A DNA stretch of 64,000 nt from Acidovorax sp. A1169 (GTDB lineage Bacteria > Pseudomonadota > Gammaproteobacteria > Burkholderiales > Burkholderiaceae_C), in assembly GCF_030704685.1 (NCBI RefSeq), contig NZ_JAUZDX010000001.1:124001-188000 (forward strand), read 5' to 3'. Positions 47,450 to 58,867 of the stretch are shown here, in pieces. Position 1 is the stretch's first letter. Each line of letters begins with the position of its first letter. The notes under the pieces are model-generated. The model had not been told where the DNA came from. It was given only the letters and a program-made list of their open reading frames with translations, and did not search any database. A program made the position numbers and the translations under genes.

Positions 47450-48367
47450 TCACATCGCCGCGCTGGCCTGGAAGAAGTTCACGGGCAGGCCCGGCACCTC
47501 CACGGGCAGGCTGAACAGCGAGCCCGCCGGAATGGCCGCATCCAGCTCCGCTTGCGGCCGGCCGGCGCGCGCCGAGGTGATGTACAGCGTGCGCAGGTCG
47601 TCGCCGCCAAAGCAGACCATGGTGGGGCACTGCACGGGCACGGCAATGCGCTGCAGCACTTGGCCCGTGGGCGAGAGCTGCAGCACGCAGCCGCCCTCGT
47701 ACATGGCCACCCAGTAGTTGCCCTGCACGTCCACGGCCGCGCCATCGGGGCGGCCGCCATAGGGCTCGCCCGCCACCTTGGGCGGGAAGGTCGCCCACGG
47801 CGCACGGCTTTCGATGTTGCCGGTGGCGGTATCGAACGCAAAGCGGTCGATGCGGTGCTCGGGCGTGTTCGACCAGTAGAGCCAGCGGTCGTCCGGGCTG
47901 AAGGCCAGGCCGTTGGCGGTGAAGTTGTCACCCGCCATCTTCTGTACCCGAAAGCCGCCGGGTGCCGCCTCCAGACGCCAAAGCGCGGCATCGGGTGCCG
48001 TGCGCGGGCTGATGACCGAGCCGGCCCAGAACCGGCCCGCCGAGTCGCAGCGGCCGTCGTTCAGGCGCAGTACCCGGGTATCGTGTGCGTCGCCGGGCAG
48101 CAGCGCCAGGCAGGTGAGGGCGCTGCTGGTGGTGTCGAGCAGGTAAAAACCGTCCCGTAACCCGATTACTAGTTTCTTGCCTGCCACAGGGGCACAGCAA
48201 CCTGGTTCGGAGGGCATGTCCCAAGTACGCAGTTGCCCGCTGGCCGGCGCCCAGGCGTTCACCCGCTTTCCTTGGATGTCACACCAGTAAAGGGATGTTT
48301 CATGGGGATGCCAGAACGGCGATTCGCCCAGTTCCGAGGGGGGCAAAGGCAGGGTCTGCAGGGACAT
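47450..48367 (-). CDS. SMP-30/gluconolactonase family protein
   Basis: A 305-residue beta-propeller lactonase. Metal-binding residues appear in LGESPFWHPHETSLYWCDI (Glu), NDGRCDSAGRFWAGS (Asn and Asp) and GLAFSPDDRWLYWSNTPEHRI (Asp). Relatives open gluconolactone or related sugar lactones. It is divergent from edd and could supply the lactonase step (6-phosphogluconolactonase or gluconolactonase) that is otherwise missing from the local pathway set. Confidence 0.9.
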   Translation of the reverse strand: MSLQTLPLPPSELGESPFWHPHETSLYWCDIQGKRVNAWAPASGQLRTWDMPSEPGCCAPVAGKKLVIGLRDGFYLLDTTSSALTCLALLPGDAHDTRVLRLNDGRCDSAGRFWAGSVISPRTAPDAALWRLEAAPGGFRVQKMAGDNFTANGLAFSPDDRWLYWSNTPEHRIDRFAFDTATGNIESRAPWATFPPKVAGEPYGGRPDGAAVDVQGNYWVAMYEGGCVLQLSPTGQVLQRIAVPVQCPTMVCFGGDDLRTLYITSARAGRPQAELDAAIPAGSLFSLPVEVPGLPVNFFQASAAM

Positions 48368-48383
48368 TGGCTTGATCCGGGGT

Positions 48384-48398
48384 GGTTATCGAGTTACA
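48384..48398. promoter_or_regulatory. HexR-like site between the lactonase gene and edd
   Basis: GGTTATCGAGTTACA. Taken as TGGTTATCGAGTTAC it matches TGGTAATCAAGTTAC before pgi at 13 of 15 positions. It is 73 bp before the edd start and 17 bp before the lactonase start. Confidence 0.6.
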
Positions 48399-48470
48399 TT
48401 CTAGAGGCTCCCGTTGGAGCTGTAATCTCTTTTTCCCCACTATCCAAGTCCACCCCCGATGGAGCATCCC

Positions 48471-50240
48471 ATGCATTCAGTCGTAGCGCGCGTGACGGCC
48501 CGCATCATCGAGCGCAGCAAGGACACCCGCGCCGCCTACCTGGCCGCGGTCGACGCCATGGTCCAGCGCAAGCCGCCGCAGGACCGCATGGGCTGCGCCA
48601 ACCTGGCCCATGCCTACGCGGCGCTGCCGGGCTCCGAAAAGTTCAAGGTCACGGTCGAGAAGGCGCCCAACATCGGCATCGTCACGGCTTACAACGACAT
48701 GCTGTCGGCCCACCAGCCCTACCAGAGTTACCCGGCGCTGCTGCGCGACGAGGCCGCGCGCCACGGCGCCATGGCCCAGGTGGCCGGCGGAGTGCCCGCC
48801 ATGTGCGATGGCGTGACGCAGGGCACGCCCGGCATGGAGCTGTCGCTGTTCTCCCGCGACGCCATTGCCATGGCCACTGCGGTAGCGCTGTCCCATGATG
48901 TGTTCGACGGCGTGCTGCTGCTCGGGGTGTGCGACAAGATCGTGCCGGGCCTGCTGATCGGCGCGCTGCACTACGGGCACCTGCCCTGCGTGTTCGTGCC
49001 CGCCGGCCCCATGGGCTCGGGCCTGCCCAACAAGGACAAGGCCAAGGTGCGCGAGCTCTACGCGCAGGGCCTGGTCGGCCGCGACGAACTGCTCAAGGCC
49101 GAATCGGCCGCGTACCACAGCCCCGGCACCTGCACCTTCTACGGCACGGCCAACAGCAACCAGATGCTGCTGGAGGCCATGGGCCTGCACGTGCCCGATG
49201 CCGCCTTCACCCCGCCCGGCACGGGCGAGCGCGAGGAATTCACGCGCCAGGCCATGCGCACCGTGCTCGACATCGGCAAGCGCGGCAAGCGCTTCTCCCC
49301 CATCGGCCATGTGGTGGACGAGCGCTGCATCGTCAACGCCATGGCCGCGCTGCTGGCCACGGGCGGGTCCACCAACCACCTGATCCACTGGGTGGCGATC
49401 GCGCGCAGCGCCGGCATCCTGATCGACTGGACCGATTTCGACGACCTGTCCTCCGTCGTGCCGCTGCTGGCCCGCGTCTACCCCAATGGGGATGCCGACG
49501 TGAACCAGTTCCAGGCAGCGGGCGGCCCGCCCTGGATCCTGCGCGAGTTGCTGGCCAACGGCCTCATGCACCCCGACGTGCTGAGCGTGAACGAGGGCGG
49601 CATCGCGGCCGGGGGCGCGCCTGCGCCCGCCACCTCGGGCGACGAGGCGGTGCTGCGACCCGTTGCCCAGCCGTTTTCGCCCACGGGCGGCCTGCGCCTG
49701 CTGCAGGGCCGCCTGGGCCGCGCCGTGATCAAGGTGTCGGCCGTGCCGGAAGACCGCCACATCATCGAGGCGCCGGCGCGCGTGTTCGACTCGCAGGAAG
49801 AGCTGCTCGCGGCCTTCAGCGCGGGCGAGGTGCAGCAGGACATGGTGGCCGTGGTGCGCTTCCAGGGCCCGCGTGCCAATGGCATGCCCGAGCTGCACAA
49901 GCTCACGCCGCCGCTGGCCGTGCTGCAGAACCAGGGCTTCAAGGTGGCGCTGGTGACCGACGGCCGCATGAGCGGTGCCTCGGGCAAGGTGCCGGCCGCC
50001 ATTCACGTCACGCCGGAGGCGCTGGGCGGTGGCCCGCTGGCCAAGGTGCGCGACGGCGACCTGCTGCGCGTGGACGCCGTGGCGGGTACGCTCGACGTGC
50101 TGGTGGACGAGGCCGAATGGGCCGCGCGCACCCCCGACGAATGCAAGGCGCCCGTGGCCACCGGCTTCGGGCGGGAACTGTTTGCCAACTTTCGCCGCCA
50201 TGCGGGCGGCGCTGAACAAGGAGCCTGCACATGGCTGTGA
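48471..50240 (+). CDS. edd: Phosphogluconate dehydratase
   Basis: A 589-residue [4Fe-4S] dehydratase turning 6-phosphogluconate into KDPG. Cluster ligands are in [13 protein letters not shown] (Cys112) and [10 protein letters not shown] (Cys154), and [13 protein letters not shown] is conserved. [27 protein letters not shown] is the C-terminal signature. I chose the ATG at 48471 because GGAG sits 7 bases before it; an ATG at 48459 has no such site. It overlaps the eda start by 10 bp. Confidence 0.95.
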   Translation: MHSVVARVTARIIERSKDTRAAYLAAVDAMVQRKPPQDRMGCANLAHAYAALPGSEKFKVTVEKAPNIGIVTAYNDMLSAHQPYQSYPALLRDEAARHGAMAQVAGGVPAMCDGVTQGTPGMELSLFSRDAIAMATAVALSHDVFDGVLLLGVCDKIVPGLLIGALHYGHLPCVFVPAGPMGSGLPNKDKAKVRELYAQGLVGRDELLKAESAAYHSPGTCTFYGTANSNQMLLEAMGLHVPDAAFTPPGTGEREEFTRQAMRTVLDIGKRGKRFSPIGHVVDERCIVNAMAALLATGGSTNHLIHWVAIARSAGILIDWTDFDDLSSVVPLLARVYPNGDADVNQFQAAGGPPWILRELLANGLMHPDVLSVNEGGIAAGGAPAPATSGDEAVLRPVAQPFSPTGGLRLLQGRLGRAVIKVSAVPEDRHIIEAPARVFDSQEELLAAFSAGEVQQDMVAVVRFQGPRANGMPELHKLTPPLAVLQNQGFKVALVTDGRMSGASGKVPAAIHVTPEALGGGPLAKVRDGDLLRVDAVAGTLDVLVDEAEWAARTPDECKAPVATGFGRELFANFRRHAGGAEQGACTWL

Positions 50241-50881
50241 ATGCCCCCGTCCTGAACCCCCTCGATATCGCCAGCTACGGCCCGGTGATCCCGGTTATCG
50301 TGATCGACCGTGTCGAAGATGCGATTCCGCTGGCCGAAGCCTTGCTCGCTGGCGGCGTCAAGGTGCTCGAAGTCACGCTGCGCACGCCCGCAGGCCTGCC
50401 CGCCATCGAGGCCATCGCGCGCCAGTTGCCCGAGGCCGTGGTCGGCGTGGGCACCGTGCTCAATGCCGAGGATGCGCGCCGCGCCAGCGAGGCTGGCGCC
50501 CGTTTTGCGGTGAGTCCGGGCTATACCTCGGCCGTGGGTTCGGCCTGCAAGGGGCTGAACCTGCCGCTGCTACCGGGCGTGGCCACCTCCAGCGAGATCA
50601 TGCAGGCGCTGGCCGATGGCTTCCAGTTCCTCAAGCTGTTCCCGGCCGAGGCCGTGGGCGGCATCCCGCTGCTCAAATCCTGGGCCAGCCCGTTCGGCCA
50701 GGTGAGTTTTTGCCCCACGGGCGGCATCACCAACGCCACGGCGCCCAATTACCTGGCGCTGCCCAACGTGCGCTGCGTGGGCGGCTCCTGGCTCACGCCG
50801 GCCGACGCCGTGCGCTCGGGCGACTGGGCGCGCATCACGCAGCTGGCGCAGGCCACGCAGGCGCTGCGGCAAGCCAGCTGA
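50231..50881 (+). CDS. eda: 2-dehydro-3-deoxy-phosphogluconate aldolase (KDPG aldolase)
   Basis: A 216-residue aldolase splitting KDPG into pyruvate and glyceraldehyde 3-phosphate. The Schiff-base lysine is Lys135 in FLKLFPAE, and the catalytic Glu48 is in [36 protein letters not shown] is conserved. It is coupled to edd by overlap, completing the Entner-Doudoroff pathway. Confidence 0.96.
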   Translation: MAVNAPVLNPLDIASYGPVIPVIVIDRVEDAIPLAEALLAGGVKVLEVTLRTPAGLPAIEAIARQLPEAVVGVGTVLNAEDARRASEAGARFAVSPGYTSAVGSACKGLNLPLLPGVATSSEIMQALADGFQFLKLFPAEAVGGIPLLKSWASPFGQVSFCPTGGITNATAPNYLALPNVRCVGGSWLTPADAVRSGDWARITQLAQATQALRQAS

Positions 50882-51009
50882 AGCAAGCCGGTTTCGATCG
50901 CTGCCCGAGGCGTGCTTGGGGGAGGTCATCCTTGCCGCTTATCATGGAGCGGGGGCATTCGCTCCGCAATCAGCAAGTACTCAATATTTCACCAAGAGAG
51001 GGCTTCTCC

Positions 51010-51309
51010 ATGGATTTTGCGCAAGCTATCAAGTCGTGCTTCAGCCAGTACGCGGGCTTCACCGGCCGGGCGCCACGCTCCGAGTTCTGGTGGTTCGCCC
51101 TGTTCCAGATTCTGGTGTTGCTGGTTACCGCCTTCATCAGCGAGATCGCCTACGCCATCGCGGCGCTGGCGCTGTTGCTTCCCGTACTGGCCGTTGGCGC
51201 CCGCCGGCTGCATGACATTGGCCGTTCGGGCTGGTGGCAACTGCTGTCGCTGACTGGCATCGGCGGCCTGGTGCTGCTGTACTGGTGGGTGCAGCCCAGC
51301 GGAGAGTGA
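51010..51309 (+). CDS. DUF805 family membrane protein
   Basis: A 99-residue inner-membrane protein. GRAPRSEFWWFALFQ and GARRLHDIGRSGWWQLL are the two DUF805 signatures. Three short membrane helices are predicted. Function is unknown. It has its own terminator and is not obviously part of the eda operon (128-bp gap). Confidence 0.9.
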   Translation: MDFAQAIKSCFSQYAGFTGRAPRSEFWWFALFQILVLLVTAFISEIAYAIAALALLLPVLAVGARRLHDIGRSGWWQLLSLTGIGGLVLLYWWVQPSGE

Positions 51310-51360
51310 TCGATTCCGCATGAGGGATGTCAGCGCGCGGTACCAGAACCGCGCACCATG

Positions 51361-51397
51361 AAAAAAGCCCGCAGACCGTAAGGCCTGCGGGCTTTTT
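51361..51397. terminator. Bidirectional terminator between DUF805 and groL
   Basis: AAGCCCGCAG (51365-51374) pairs with CTGCGGGCTT (51385-51394), flanked by A and T tracts. Confidence 0.9.
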
Positions 51398-51443
51398 GCT
51401 GGTTGGCAGCGCAGTGAACGGGTCACCGCGCCGGGCCGGGCAA

Positions 51444-53260
<1,817 letters not shown>

Positions 53261-53263
53261 GCT

Positions 53264-53554
53264 TTACTTCTCCACCACTGCGAACAGGTCGTCTTCCTTC
53301 ATGACCAGCAGCTCGTCGCCCTTGATCTTGACGGTCTGGCCCGAGTACTTGCCGAACAGAACGCGGTCGCCGACCTTCACGTTCAGGGCGAGCAGTTCGC
53401 CCTTGTCGTTCTTCTTGCCGGGGCCGACGGCCAGCACTTCACCTTGATCGGGCTTTTCAGCGGCGTTGTCGGGGATCACGATGCCGGAGGCGGTCGTGGT
53501 TTCGCTTTCGATACGCTTGACGATCACGCGATCGTGCAGGGGGCGAAGATTCAT
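53264..53554 (-). CDS. groS: Co-chaperonin GroES
   Basis: A 96-residue lid subunit of the chaperonin. [15 protein letters not shown], the mobile-loop region [12 protein letters not shown] and the C-terminal [17 protein letters not shown] are all typical. It is the first gene of the groS-groL operon and is preceded by a CIRCE element and a heat-shock-type promoter. Confidence 0.97.
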   Translation of the reverse strand: MNLRPLHDRVIVKRIESETTTASGIVIPDNAAEKPDQGEVLAVGPGKKNDKGELLALNVKVGDRVLFGKYSGQTVKIKGDELLVMKEDDLFAVVEK

Positions 53555-53642
53555 TGCATTGCTCCTGGGTCAAAAAATTACCGACAGTACGAAGCGCTTG
53601 AACAGGGCCAGGCGCTACCAAACTCCATCCAGCAATGGAGTG

Positions 53643-53669
53643 TTAGCACTCCATTGCGGTGAGTGCTAA
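53643..53669. promoter_or_regulatory. CIRCE element (HrcA operator)
   Basis: TTAGCACTC (53643-53651), a 9-bp spacer and GAGTGCTAA (53661-53669) match the CIRCE consensus exactly. It lies about 90 bp upstream of groS. Confidence 0.95.
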
Positions 53670-53670
53670 T

Positions 53671-53697
53671 GATACGGGCATTTGTTGCCGTTTCAAG
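53671..53697 (-). promoter_or_regulatory. Sigma-32-like promoter of groS-groL
   Basis: On the minus strand, CTTGAAA (53697-53691), a 12-bp spacer and CCCGTATC (53678-53671) resemble the heat-shock promoter consensus. The CIRCE element begins directly downstream, over the start site. Confidence 0.65.
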
Positions 53698-54045
53698 ACA
53701 TGGGGTGATTGGAAGGGTGCCAAACACGCTTCCAGTTGTGCCAATGGCTTGCAAGGGGCCGGGCCGATCCATCCCATTTTTGCGCAGGAGCAGGGAAATC
53801 CCTCACCCCGCCGGGGTGGGGCGCAGGAAGCCATTCATGGGTACCTTGCGCTGTCTTGACGCTCGTCGCCATCGCATTGCGGCTTGCCGTTGCGCGCCCC
53901 TGGCGCCGCTGGCTGGCTGATGGGCCACATGGGGCGCATCCCGCCACGGTCCGGCTCCCGGAGGTTGCGGTACGGCTTTTCCACCCAACGCGATCAGGCG
54001 CCAAGGCTCCAGCCAAGCTTTCATTTTTATTTTTTGAGGGAACCG
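53698..54045. other. Intergenic region between groS and the RCC1 gene, no gene seen
   Basis: About 350 bp between divergent genes. A GAGGG ribosome site lies just before the RCC1 start codon; nothing else stands out. Confidence 0.5.
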
Positions 54046-55617
54046 ATGAAACATCTGATGACAAAAAAGCCTATGAGCACCGCCGTTGCCCTGGGTGCTG
54101 CTGCCCTGTGCTGTGCTTTCGCGATGACTTCTGCCCACGCTGTGCAGCCCGCCATCTCCATGGGCTACGACCACGCCCTCGTGTTGCGCGCCGACGGCAC
54201 GGTCTGGTCGTGGGGTTACGGCAATGGCGGGCAACTGGGCCTTGGCAATTCCAGCACCCGCACGTCGCCCACGCAGATCCCCACGCTGCAGAACGTGGTC
54301 CAGGTGGTGGCACGGGGCTCGTTCTCGATGGCGCTCAAGGCCGATGGCACCGTCTGGGCCTGGGGCGACAACTCCGGTGGCCGCACCGGCGGCAGTGGCA
54401 CCAGCGTGCCGGTGCAGATCAACGGCCTGTCGAACATCGTCAGCATCAATGCCGGGACCAACACGGCGGCGGCTTTTGCCACCGACATGTCTGGCCAGGT
54501 CTTCGCGTGGGGCAGCAACAGCACGGCGCAACTGGGGTCCGGCCAGACCAGTGGCGGCGGCAACCCCGTGCCCCGCCTGGTGGCCGGCGCGCAGGGCGCT
54601 GTGGCGGTGAGCGCATCGGACGCGGCCGTGCTCGCGCTGCGCCAGGACGGCAAGGTGGTTGCCTGGGGATCCAACGGCAACAGGGCTCTGGCCCCTGTTG
54701 CCGGCACCGCCACGGCGCCGGTCGTGATCGACGCCCTGGGCACCGTGCAGGCCGTGGCCTCGACCTCCATCAACATCTCCGGCCAGTACTATGCGCTCAA
54801 GAACGACGGGACTGTGGTGGCCTGGGGTCAGGCCTTGACCAATGCCCCCTTCTGCGGTCAACCGGGTGTACTCAACTCGCAGTATGCGGTGATCGACATC
54901 TCGCCCATCCAGGGCCTGTCGCGCATTCAGCAGATCGAGCCGGGCGACGGCCACACCTTGTTCGTCGATGCCGATGGCGCCGTGCATGCCTGCGGCGTCA
55001 ACAGCGCTGGACAGCTGGGTGATGGCACCTTGGTGAATCCTTCCAGAGAAGCGCCCAAGATCGCCCGCGTCGCGGGCCTGCCGCCCGTGGTGGCCGCTGC
55101 AGCCGGTTCGGCCAATTCCGCTGCCATCGGCGTGGACGGCAGCGTCTGGGTCTGGGGCAAGACCAGCAACCTGGGCGGTACCGACAAGTCCACCACAGCC
55201 GTTCGCGTGATGCAGGGCAACGGCGCCCCATTCGATGCCGGTCGGGTGGGTGACGCCGCCGGCACCTTTGCCGGCGGGCAGACCGGCCCCCTGAGCAATG
55301 TGACGGTGGACGTGGGCGCCACGGTCTCCACACTGCACCGCGGCAAGACGGGCCGCGTCTACGTGGCCGCGCTCGCGGGGTCGATCTTGCTGTTCCTCGG
55401 CCCGAACGGCTGGACGCCCTACACCGGCGGCGCCGTGCCGGCCTACCTGGGCGGCCCGCTGCCCCGCACGGTGCCCGTGCGCATTGCTTCGGGCCTGAAC
55501 TTCAGCGGGCTGGAGGGCGTTCAACTGGTGGTGGGCTACGGCGTGGGAGACGATGCCTCGGCCGCTGCGGAAATGGTCCGTGCAGGCCGCTACAAGGTCG
55601 TGCACACGCTGAACTGA
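54046..55617 (+). CDS. Secreted RCC1-repeat (seven-bladed) protein
   Basis: A 523-residue exported protein. A signal peptide ends near TSAHA (about residue 31). Seven repeats of the RCC1 type follow, for example ADGTVWSWGYGNGGQLGLGN, ADGTVWAWGDNSGG, SGQVFAWGSNSTAQLG, QDGKVVAWGSNG, NDGTVVAWGQA, ADGAVHACGVNSAGQLGDGT and VDGSVWVWGKTSN, enough for one propeller. The last 120 residues form a separate domain (GPLSNVTVDVGATVSTLHRG). It stands alone. Its binding partner is unknown; it could be a type II secretion substrate. Confidence 0.85.
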   Translation: MKHLMTKKPMSTAVALGAAALCCAFAMTSAHAVQPAISMGYDHALVLRADGTVWSWGYGNGGQLGLGNSSTRTSPTQIPTLQNVVQVVARGSFSMALKADGTVWAWGDNSGGRTGGSGTSVPVQINGLSNIVSINAGTNTAAAFATDMSGQVFAWGSNSTAQLGSGQTSGGGNPVPRLVAGAQGAVAVSASDAAVLALRQDGKVVAWGSNGNRALAPVAGTATAPVVIDALGTVQAVASTSINISGQYYALKNDGTVVAWGQALTNAPFCGQPGVLNSQYAVIDISPIQGLSRIQQIEPGDGHTLFVDADGAVHACGVNSAGQLGDGTLVNPSREAPKIARVAGLPPVVAAAAGSANSAAIGVDGSVWVWGKTSNLGGTDKSTTAVRVMQGNGAPFDAGRVGDAAGTFAGGQTGPLSNVTVDVGATVSTLHRGKTGRVYVAALAGSILLFLGPNGWTPYTGGAVPAYLGGPLPRTVPVRIASGLNFSGLEGVQLVVGYGVGDDASAAAEMVRAGRYKVVHTLN

Positions 55618-55747
55618 GCGGCACGCGCGTGAGTTCGCCTGGCGGGGCTGCGGAAAGTGCCGTCAGCGGCTTTCCGCCGGACGGTCCGATGGGATGCAAA
55701 TCCGTACCGGAACGGCGGCGGACCCGGGGCCCGCTGCGCCATGGCGT

Positions 55748-56224
55748 TCAGTGCTTGTGCGCACCGTGGGCCGCTGGTGCAGCCGTCGCGTTGAGTGGGC
55801 GCACGGGCGCCTGGACTTGCACCGATTCGCGCTTGCCGTCCTTGCCCTCGAAGACCAGGGTGATCGGCACGGTGTCGCCTTCCTTCACCTGCTGCCTGAG
55901 GTTCATCAGCATCACGTGGTAGCCGCCTGGTTTGAGGTCCACCGCCTTGCCGGCGGGCAATTCGACGGCGGGCACCTGGCGCATGCGCATCACGTTGTCC
56001 TGCATGGCCATCTCGTGGACCTCGACGGCGTTCGTGAGCGGGGAGCTGGCAGACACCAGTTTGCTGTCCTTGGCGGCCTGGATCTGCATGAAGGCACCCG
56101 TGGCCTGCTGCTGGGGCACGGTGGCGCGCACCCAGGCGTCTTTGACGGTGACCTGGGCCTGGGCTGCGAAGGGCAATGCGGCGATGGCAGCGGCGGCCAG
56201 GAGCGATCGGTGGATGAAAGGCAT
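55748..56224 (-). CDS. Periplasmic copper chaperone PCu(A)C
   Basis: A 158-residue periplasmic protein with a signal peptide ending FAAQAQ. The copper ligands match the H(M)X10MX21HXM pattern exactly: His70, Met81, His103 and Met105. A His-rich tail (HGAHKH) may add binding sites. It hands Cu(I) to the CuA centre of cytochrome oxidase, working with the SCO1 protein encoded just upstream. Confidence 0.93.
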   Translation of the reverse strand: MPFIHRSLLAAAAIAALPFAAQAQVTVKDAWVRATVPQQQATGAFMQIQAAKDSKLVSASSPLTNAVEVHEMAMQDNVMRMRQVPAVELPAGKAVDLKPGGYHVMLMNLRQQVKEGDTVPITLVFEGKDGKRESVQVQAPVRPLNATAAPAAHGAHKH

Positions 56225-56251
56225 GAAAAATCTCCTTGGGTGGAATGGGGT

Positions 56252-56902
56252 TCAGGCGGATTGCTGGAGCAACTGGCGCAGGTCGTCGGCGCAGTCCTTG
56301 GCGCTTTGTTCGTGGCGCAGCACCAGGCGAGGCTTGCCTTGCGGGTCGAAGACATAGCTGAACGCGGAGTGGTCCATGGTGTAGGAGGCGCCCGTGGGCA
56401 CTTTCTTGTAGTAGACCTTGAACTCCCTGGCCGTCGCGGCGGTCTGCTCCAGGTCGCCATACAGGCCGACGAAGCTCTCGTCGAACACCTGCGTGTAGGC
56501 GCCCAGCACGGTCGGGTTGTCGCGCTCGGGGTCGATGGTGATGAAGACCACCTGCAGCCGCTGGCCGTCGTCGCCGAGCAGGCGGCGGACCTCGGTTGCG
56601 CGGGCGAGGGCCGTGGGGCACACGTCGGGGCACTGCGTGAAGCCGAAGAACAGCATCACCGCCTTGCCGCGGTAGTCGGCCAGCGTGCGCACCTGGCCCT
56701 GGGCATCCTTGAGCTGGAAATCGCGGGCGTACTCGGCGCCGGTGATGTCCATGCCCTTGTAGGCCACAGGGGCCTTTTTGCAGCCCGCGAGCGTCGCAGC
56801 CAGCAGGGGCGCGAGCGCCAGGGCCAGCAGGCCGCGGCGGTGGTGGTAGGGGCCCGGCGCTGCGGCAGCGGCCAGGCGTGGTGGTGTCGATGGGGTGTTC
56901 AT
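56252..56902 (-). CDS. SCO1/SenC family copper-delivery lipoprotein
   Basis: A 216-residue membrane-attached protein. The lipobox LAGC gives Cys41 as the lipid site. Copper ligands are Cys91 and Cys95 (CPDVC) and His178 in YTMDHSAFSYVFD, within a thioredoxin-like fold. It delivers copper or keeps the cysteines of the CuA site reduced. It sits between DUF2946 and PCu(A)C genes on one strand, forming a copper operon. Confidence 0.94.
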   Translation of the reverse strand: MNTPSTPPRLAAAAAPGPYHHRRGLLALALAPLLAATLAGCKKAPVAYKGMDITGAEYARDFQLKDAQGQVRTLADYRGKAVMLFFGFTQCPDVCPTALARATEVRRLLGDDGQRLQVVFITIDPERDNPTVLGAYTQVFDESFVGLYGDLEQTAATAREFKVYYKKVPTGASYTMDHSAFSYVFDPQGKPRLVLRHEQSAKDCADDLRQLLQQSA

Positions 56903-56991
56903 GGGGCTCGTATCGGAGGATCGGACGGCGGGCTGCCGCCGGGGCGCGCACCGGCGCCGTCAAGGCGCGGTGGCTACCGCTCAAAGCACGC

Positions 56992-57012
56992 GCATGCCCT
57001 TGGTGGGCATGC
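56992..57012. other. Perfect hairpin between DUF2946 and SCO1 genes
   Basis: GCATGCCC-TTGGT-GGGCATGC is an 8-bp perfect stem in a 123-bp gap. It has no T tail, so it is more likely an mRNA stability or processing element than a terminator. Confidence 0.4.
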
Positions 57013-57025
57013 AGCAGCGCAGGTG

Positions 57026-57388
57026 TCAGGCGAGGGAGGTCGGTGGCCCGCGGGCGGGCAGGGGGGCGCCAACGATGGCGGCGATGGTGGCAGCCACAGT
57101 GGGCGCGAGCGCGTGCGCCAGGGGCTCATGGCGCTGTGCATGCTGCTGCGCGGGTGGCGGCGGTGCACTGGCGCCCAGGCACATGGCGCAGTCGAGGGTG
57201 TGCTGCCCCAGTTCGGTGGCGCCGCCATCTTCGCCCATCACCACCAGCTTGACGCTGCTGCCCGTGGTGCAGACCACCTGCAGGGCCTGGGGGTGGACGA
57301 TGGGCGACGCGATGGCCGCGCCCACGGTCAACACGAACCACGCCAGGATCAGGCGGGCCAGCAGTGACGAGGTGCGCAGCGCGTGCAT
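57026..57388 (-). CDS. DUF2946 family protein
   Basis: A 120-residue protein with one N-terminal membrane helix or signal (LLARLILAWFVLTVGAAIA) and a periplasmic part. It contains CAMC in HTLDCAMCLGAS and a His-rich stretch (QQHAQRHEPLAH), both possible metal ligands. DUF2946 genes often sit with copper genes, as here upstream of SCO1. I chose the ATG at 57388, giving the family's usual length. Confidence 0.82.
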   Translation of the reverse strand: MHALRTSSLLARLILAWFVLTVGAAIASPIVHPQALQVVCTTGSSVKLVVMGEDGGATELGQHTLDCAMCLGASAPPPPAQQHAQRHEPLAHALAPTVAATIAAIVGAPLPARGPPTSLA

Positions 57389-57478
57389 GGCCGCATTATC
57401 GTCCCGGGCCCCTGTGCGCGGGTGGGGGTGGGGCAATTTGTCCCACCCCACAGGGCGGTCCAGGGTAGTCCAGGGCAG

Positions 57479-58816
57479 TCAGCGCGTCGCCGGCCGCCCG
57501 CGCCCCACGGCCAGCACCATCAGCACCGCCGCCAGCACCAGGGCGCCGCTCAGCAGGTACAGGCTGAGCGTGAAGCCGCCGGTCGCCGTCTTGATGGCGC
57601 CCACCATCACCGGCGCCACCACGCCGGCCGTGCCGCCGAGGGTGGTGATGAGGGAGATGCCCATCGCCGCAGCGTTGCGGCTCAGCAGGCTGCCGGGCAC
57701 GGCCCAGAGGATGGCGAAGGCGCTGGAGATGCCGATGGAGGCCAGCGACAGGCACGCCACTGCGGCCACCGGGCTGTGCATGAACAGGGTGGTGAGCGAC
57801 AGGCCCGCCGCGCCGATGCAGGCCGTCACCGCGAAGTGCCAGCGCCGCTCCTGCCGTCGGTCGGAATGCCCGGCGATGAGCAGCGTGGCCACGATGCCCG
57901 TGACTGCCGGCACCACCGAGTACAGGCCGATCTGCATGACCGACAGGCCCATGGACTGCAGCATGGTGGGCTGCCAGAACGACATGGCGTAGATGCCCAG
58001 GATCACCAGGAAGGAGACGAAGCCCAGCAGCCACACCTGCCCGTTGCGCAAGGCGCTGCCGAAGCTGCTGCGCGCATCCGCGCCGCTGGCGGCCTGGTCG
58101 CGCGCCAGGTCGTCCTGCACCTGGCGCTTTTGCGCGGGCGTGAGCCAGCGGGCGGCCTGCGGCCCGTCGTCAAGCAGGCGGTAGGCGAGCACGGCCAGCA
58201 GCACGCAGGGCAGGCCCTCCACGATGAACAGCCACTGCCAGCCTTGCAGCGACAGCAATCCATCCAGGTAGGTCATGGTCACGCCCGCCAGCGGCCCGGC
58301 GACGATGGGCGCCGCGCCGTAGGCCATGAAGAACAGCGCAGTGACCTTGGCCCGGCGCTGCGAGGGAAACCACAGCGTGAGGTAGAACAGCACGCCGGGT
58401 GCAAAGCCCGCCTCGAACACCCCCACCAGGAAGCGCAGCACATAGAACTGCGCCGGCGTGGCCACCCACAGCGTGGCGGCCGAGGCCAGGCCCCACAGCC
58501 CCATGATGCGCAGCAGCGTGAGCCGAAAGCCCACGCGCGCCAGCAGCATGTTGCTCGGTATCTCGAACAGCGCATAGCCGATGAAGAAGATGCCCGCCCC
58601 CAGACCGAACACCGCGTCGCTGAAGCCCAGGTCGCTCTTCATCTGCAGCTGGGCATAGCCGATGTTGGTGCGGTCCAGGTAATTGAACACGTAGCACGCG
58701 AACAGCACCGGGATCAAGCGCCAGGCGATCTGGCGGTAGGTGGCGTCGTCGGTGGCGGTTGCGGGCGTTGGCGAGGCGCCCGCCTCGGCGGGAAAGAGGG
58801 CGGCGGGGGAGTTCAT
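57479..58816 (-). CDS. MFS transporter, anion:cation symporter family
   Basis: A 445-residue permease with twelve predicted helices and a central cytoplasmic loop. NYLDRTNIGYAQLQMKSDLGFSD and GYALFEIPSNMLLARVG are the standard signature of the ACS family, which carries organic anions such as aromatic acids or sugar acids. It is the last gene of a minus-strand operon and probably imports the substrate used by the enzymes before it. Confidence 0.92.
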   Translation of the reverse strand: MNSPAALFPAEAGASPTPATATDDATYRQIAWRLIPVLFACYVFNYLDRTNIGYAQLQMKSDLGFSDAVFGLGAGIFFIGYALFEIPSNMLLARVGFRLTLLRIMGLWGLASAATLWVATPAQFYVLRFLVGVFEAGFAPGVLFYLTLWFPSQRRAKVTALFFMAYGAAPIVAGPLAGVTMTYLDGLLSLQGWQWLFIVEGLPCVLLAVLAYRLLDDGPQAARWLTPAQKRQVQDDLARDQAASGADARSSFGSALRNGQVWLLGFVSFLVILGIYAMSFWQPTMLQSMGLSVMQIGLYSVVPAVTGIVATLLIAGHSDRRQERRWHFAVTACIGAAGLSLTTLFMHSPVAAVACLSLASIGISSAFAILWAVPGSLLSRNAAAMGISLITTLGGTAGVVAPVMVGAIKTATGGFTLSLYLLSGALVLAAVLMVLAVGRGRPATR

Positions 58817-58867
58817 GGCGTTTGTCTCGTGTTGTGTGTTTTATGTGGGGGAAATCAGCGCGCCGGA

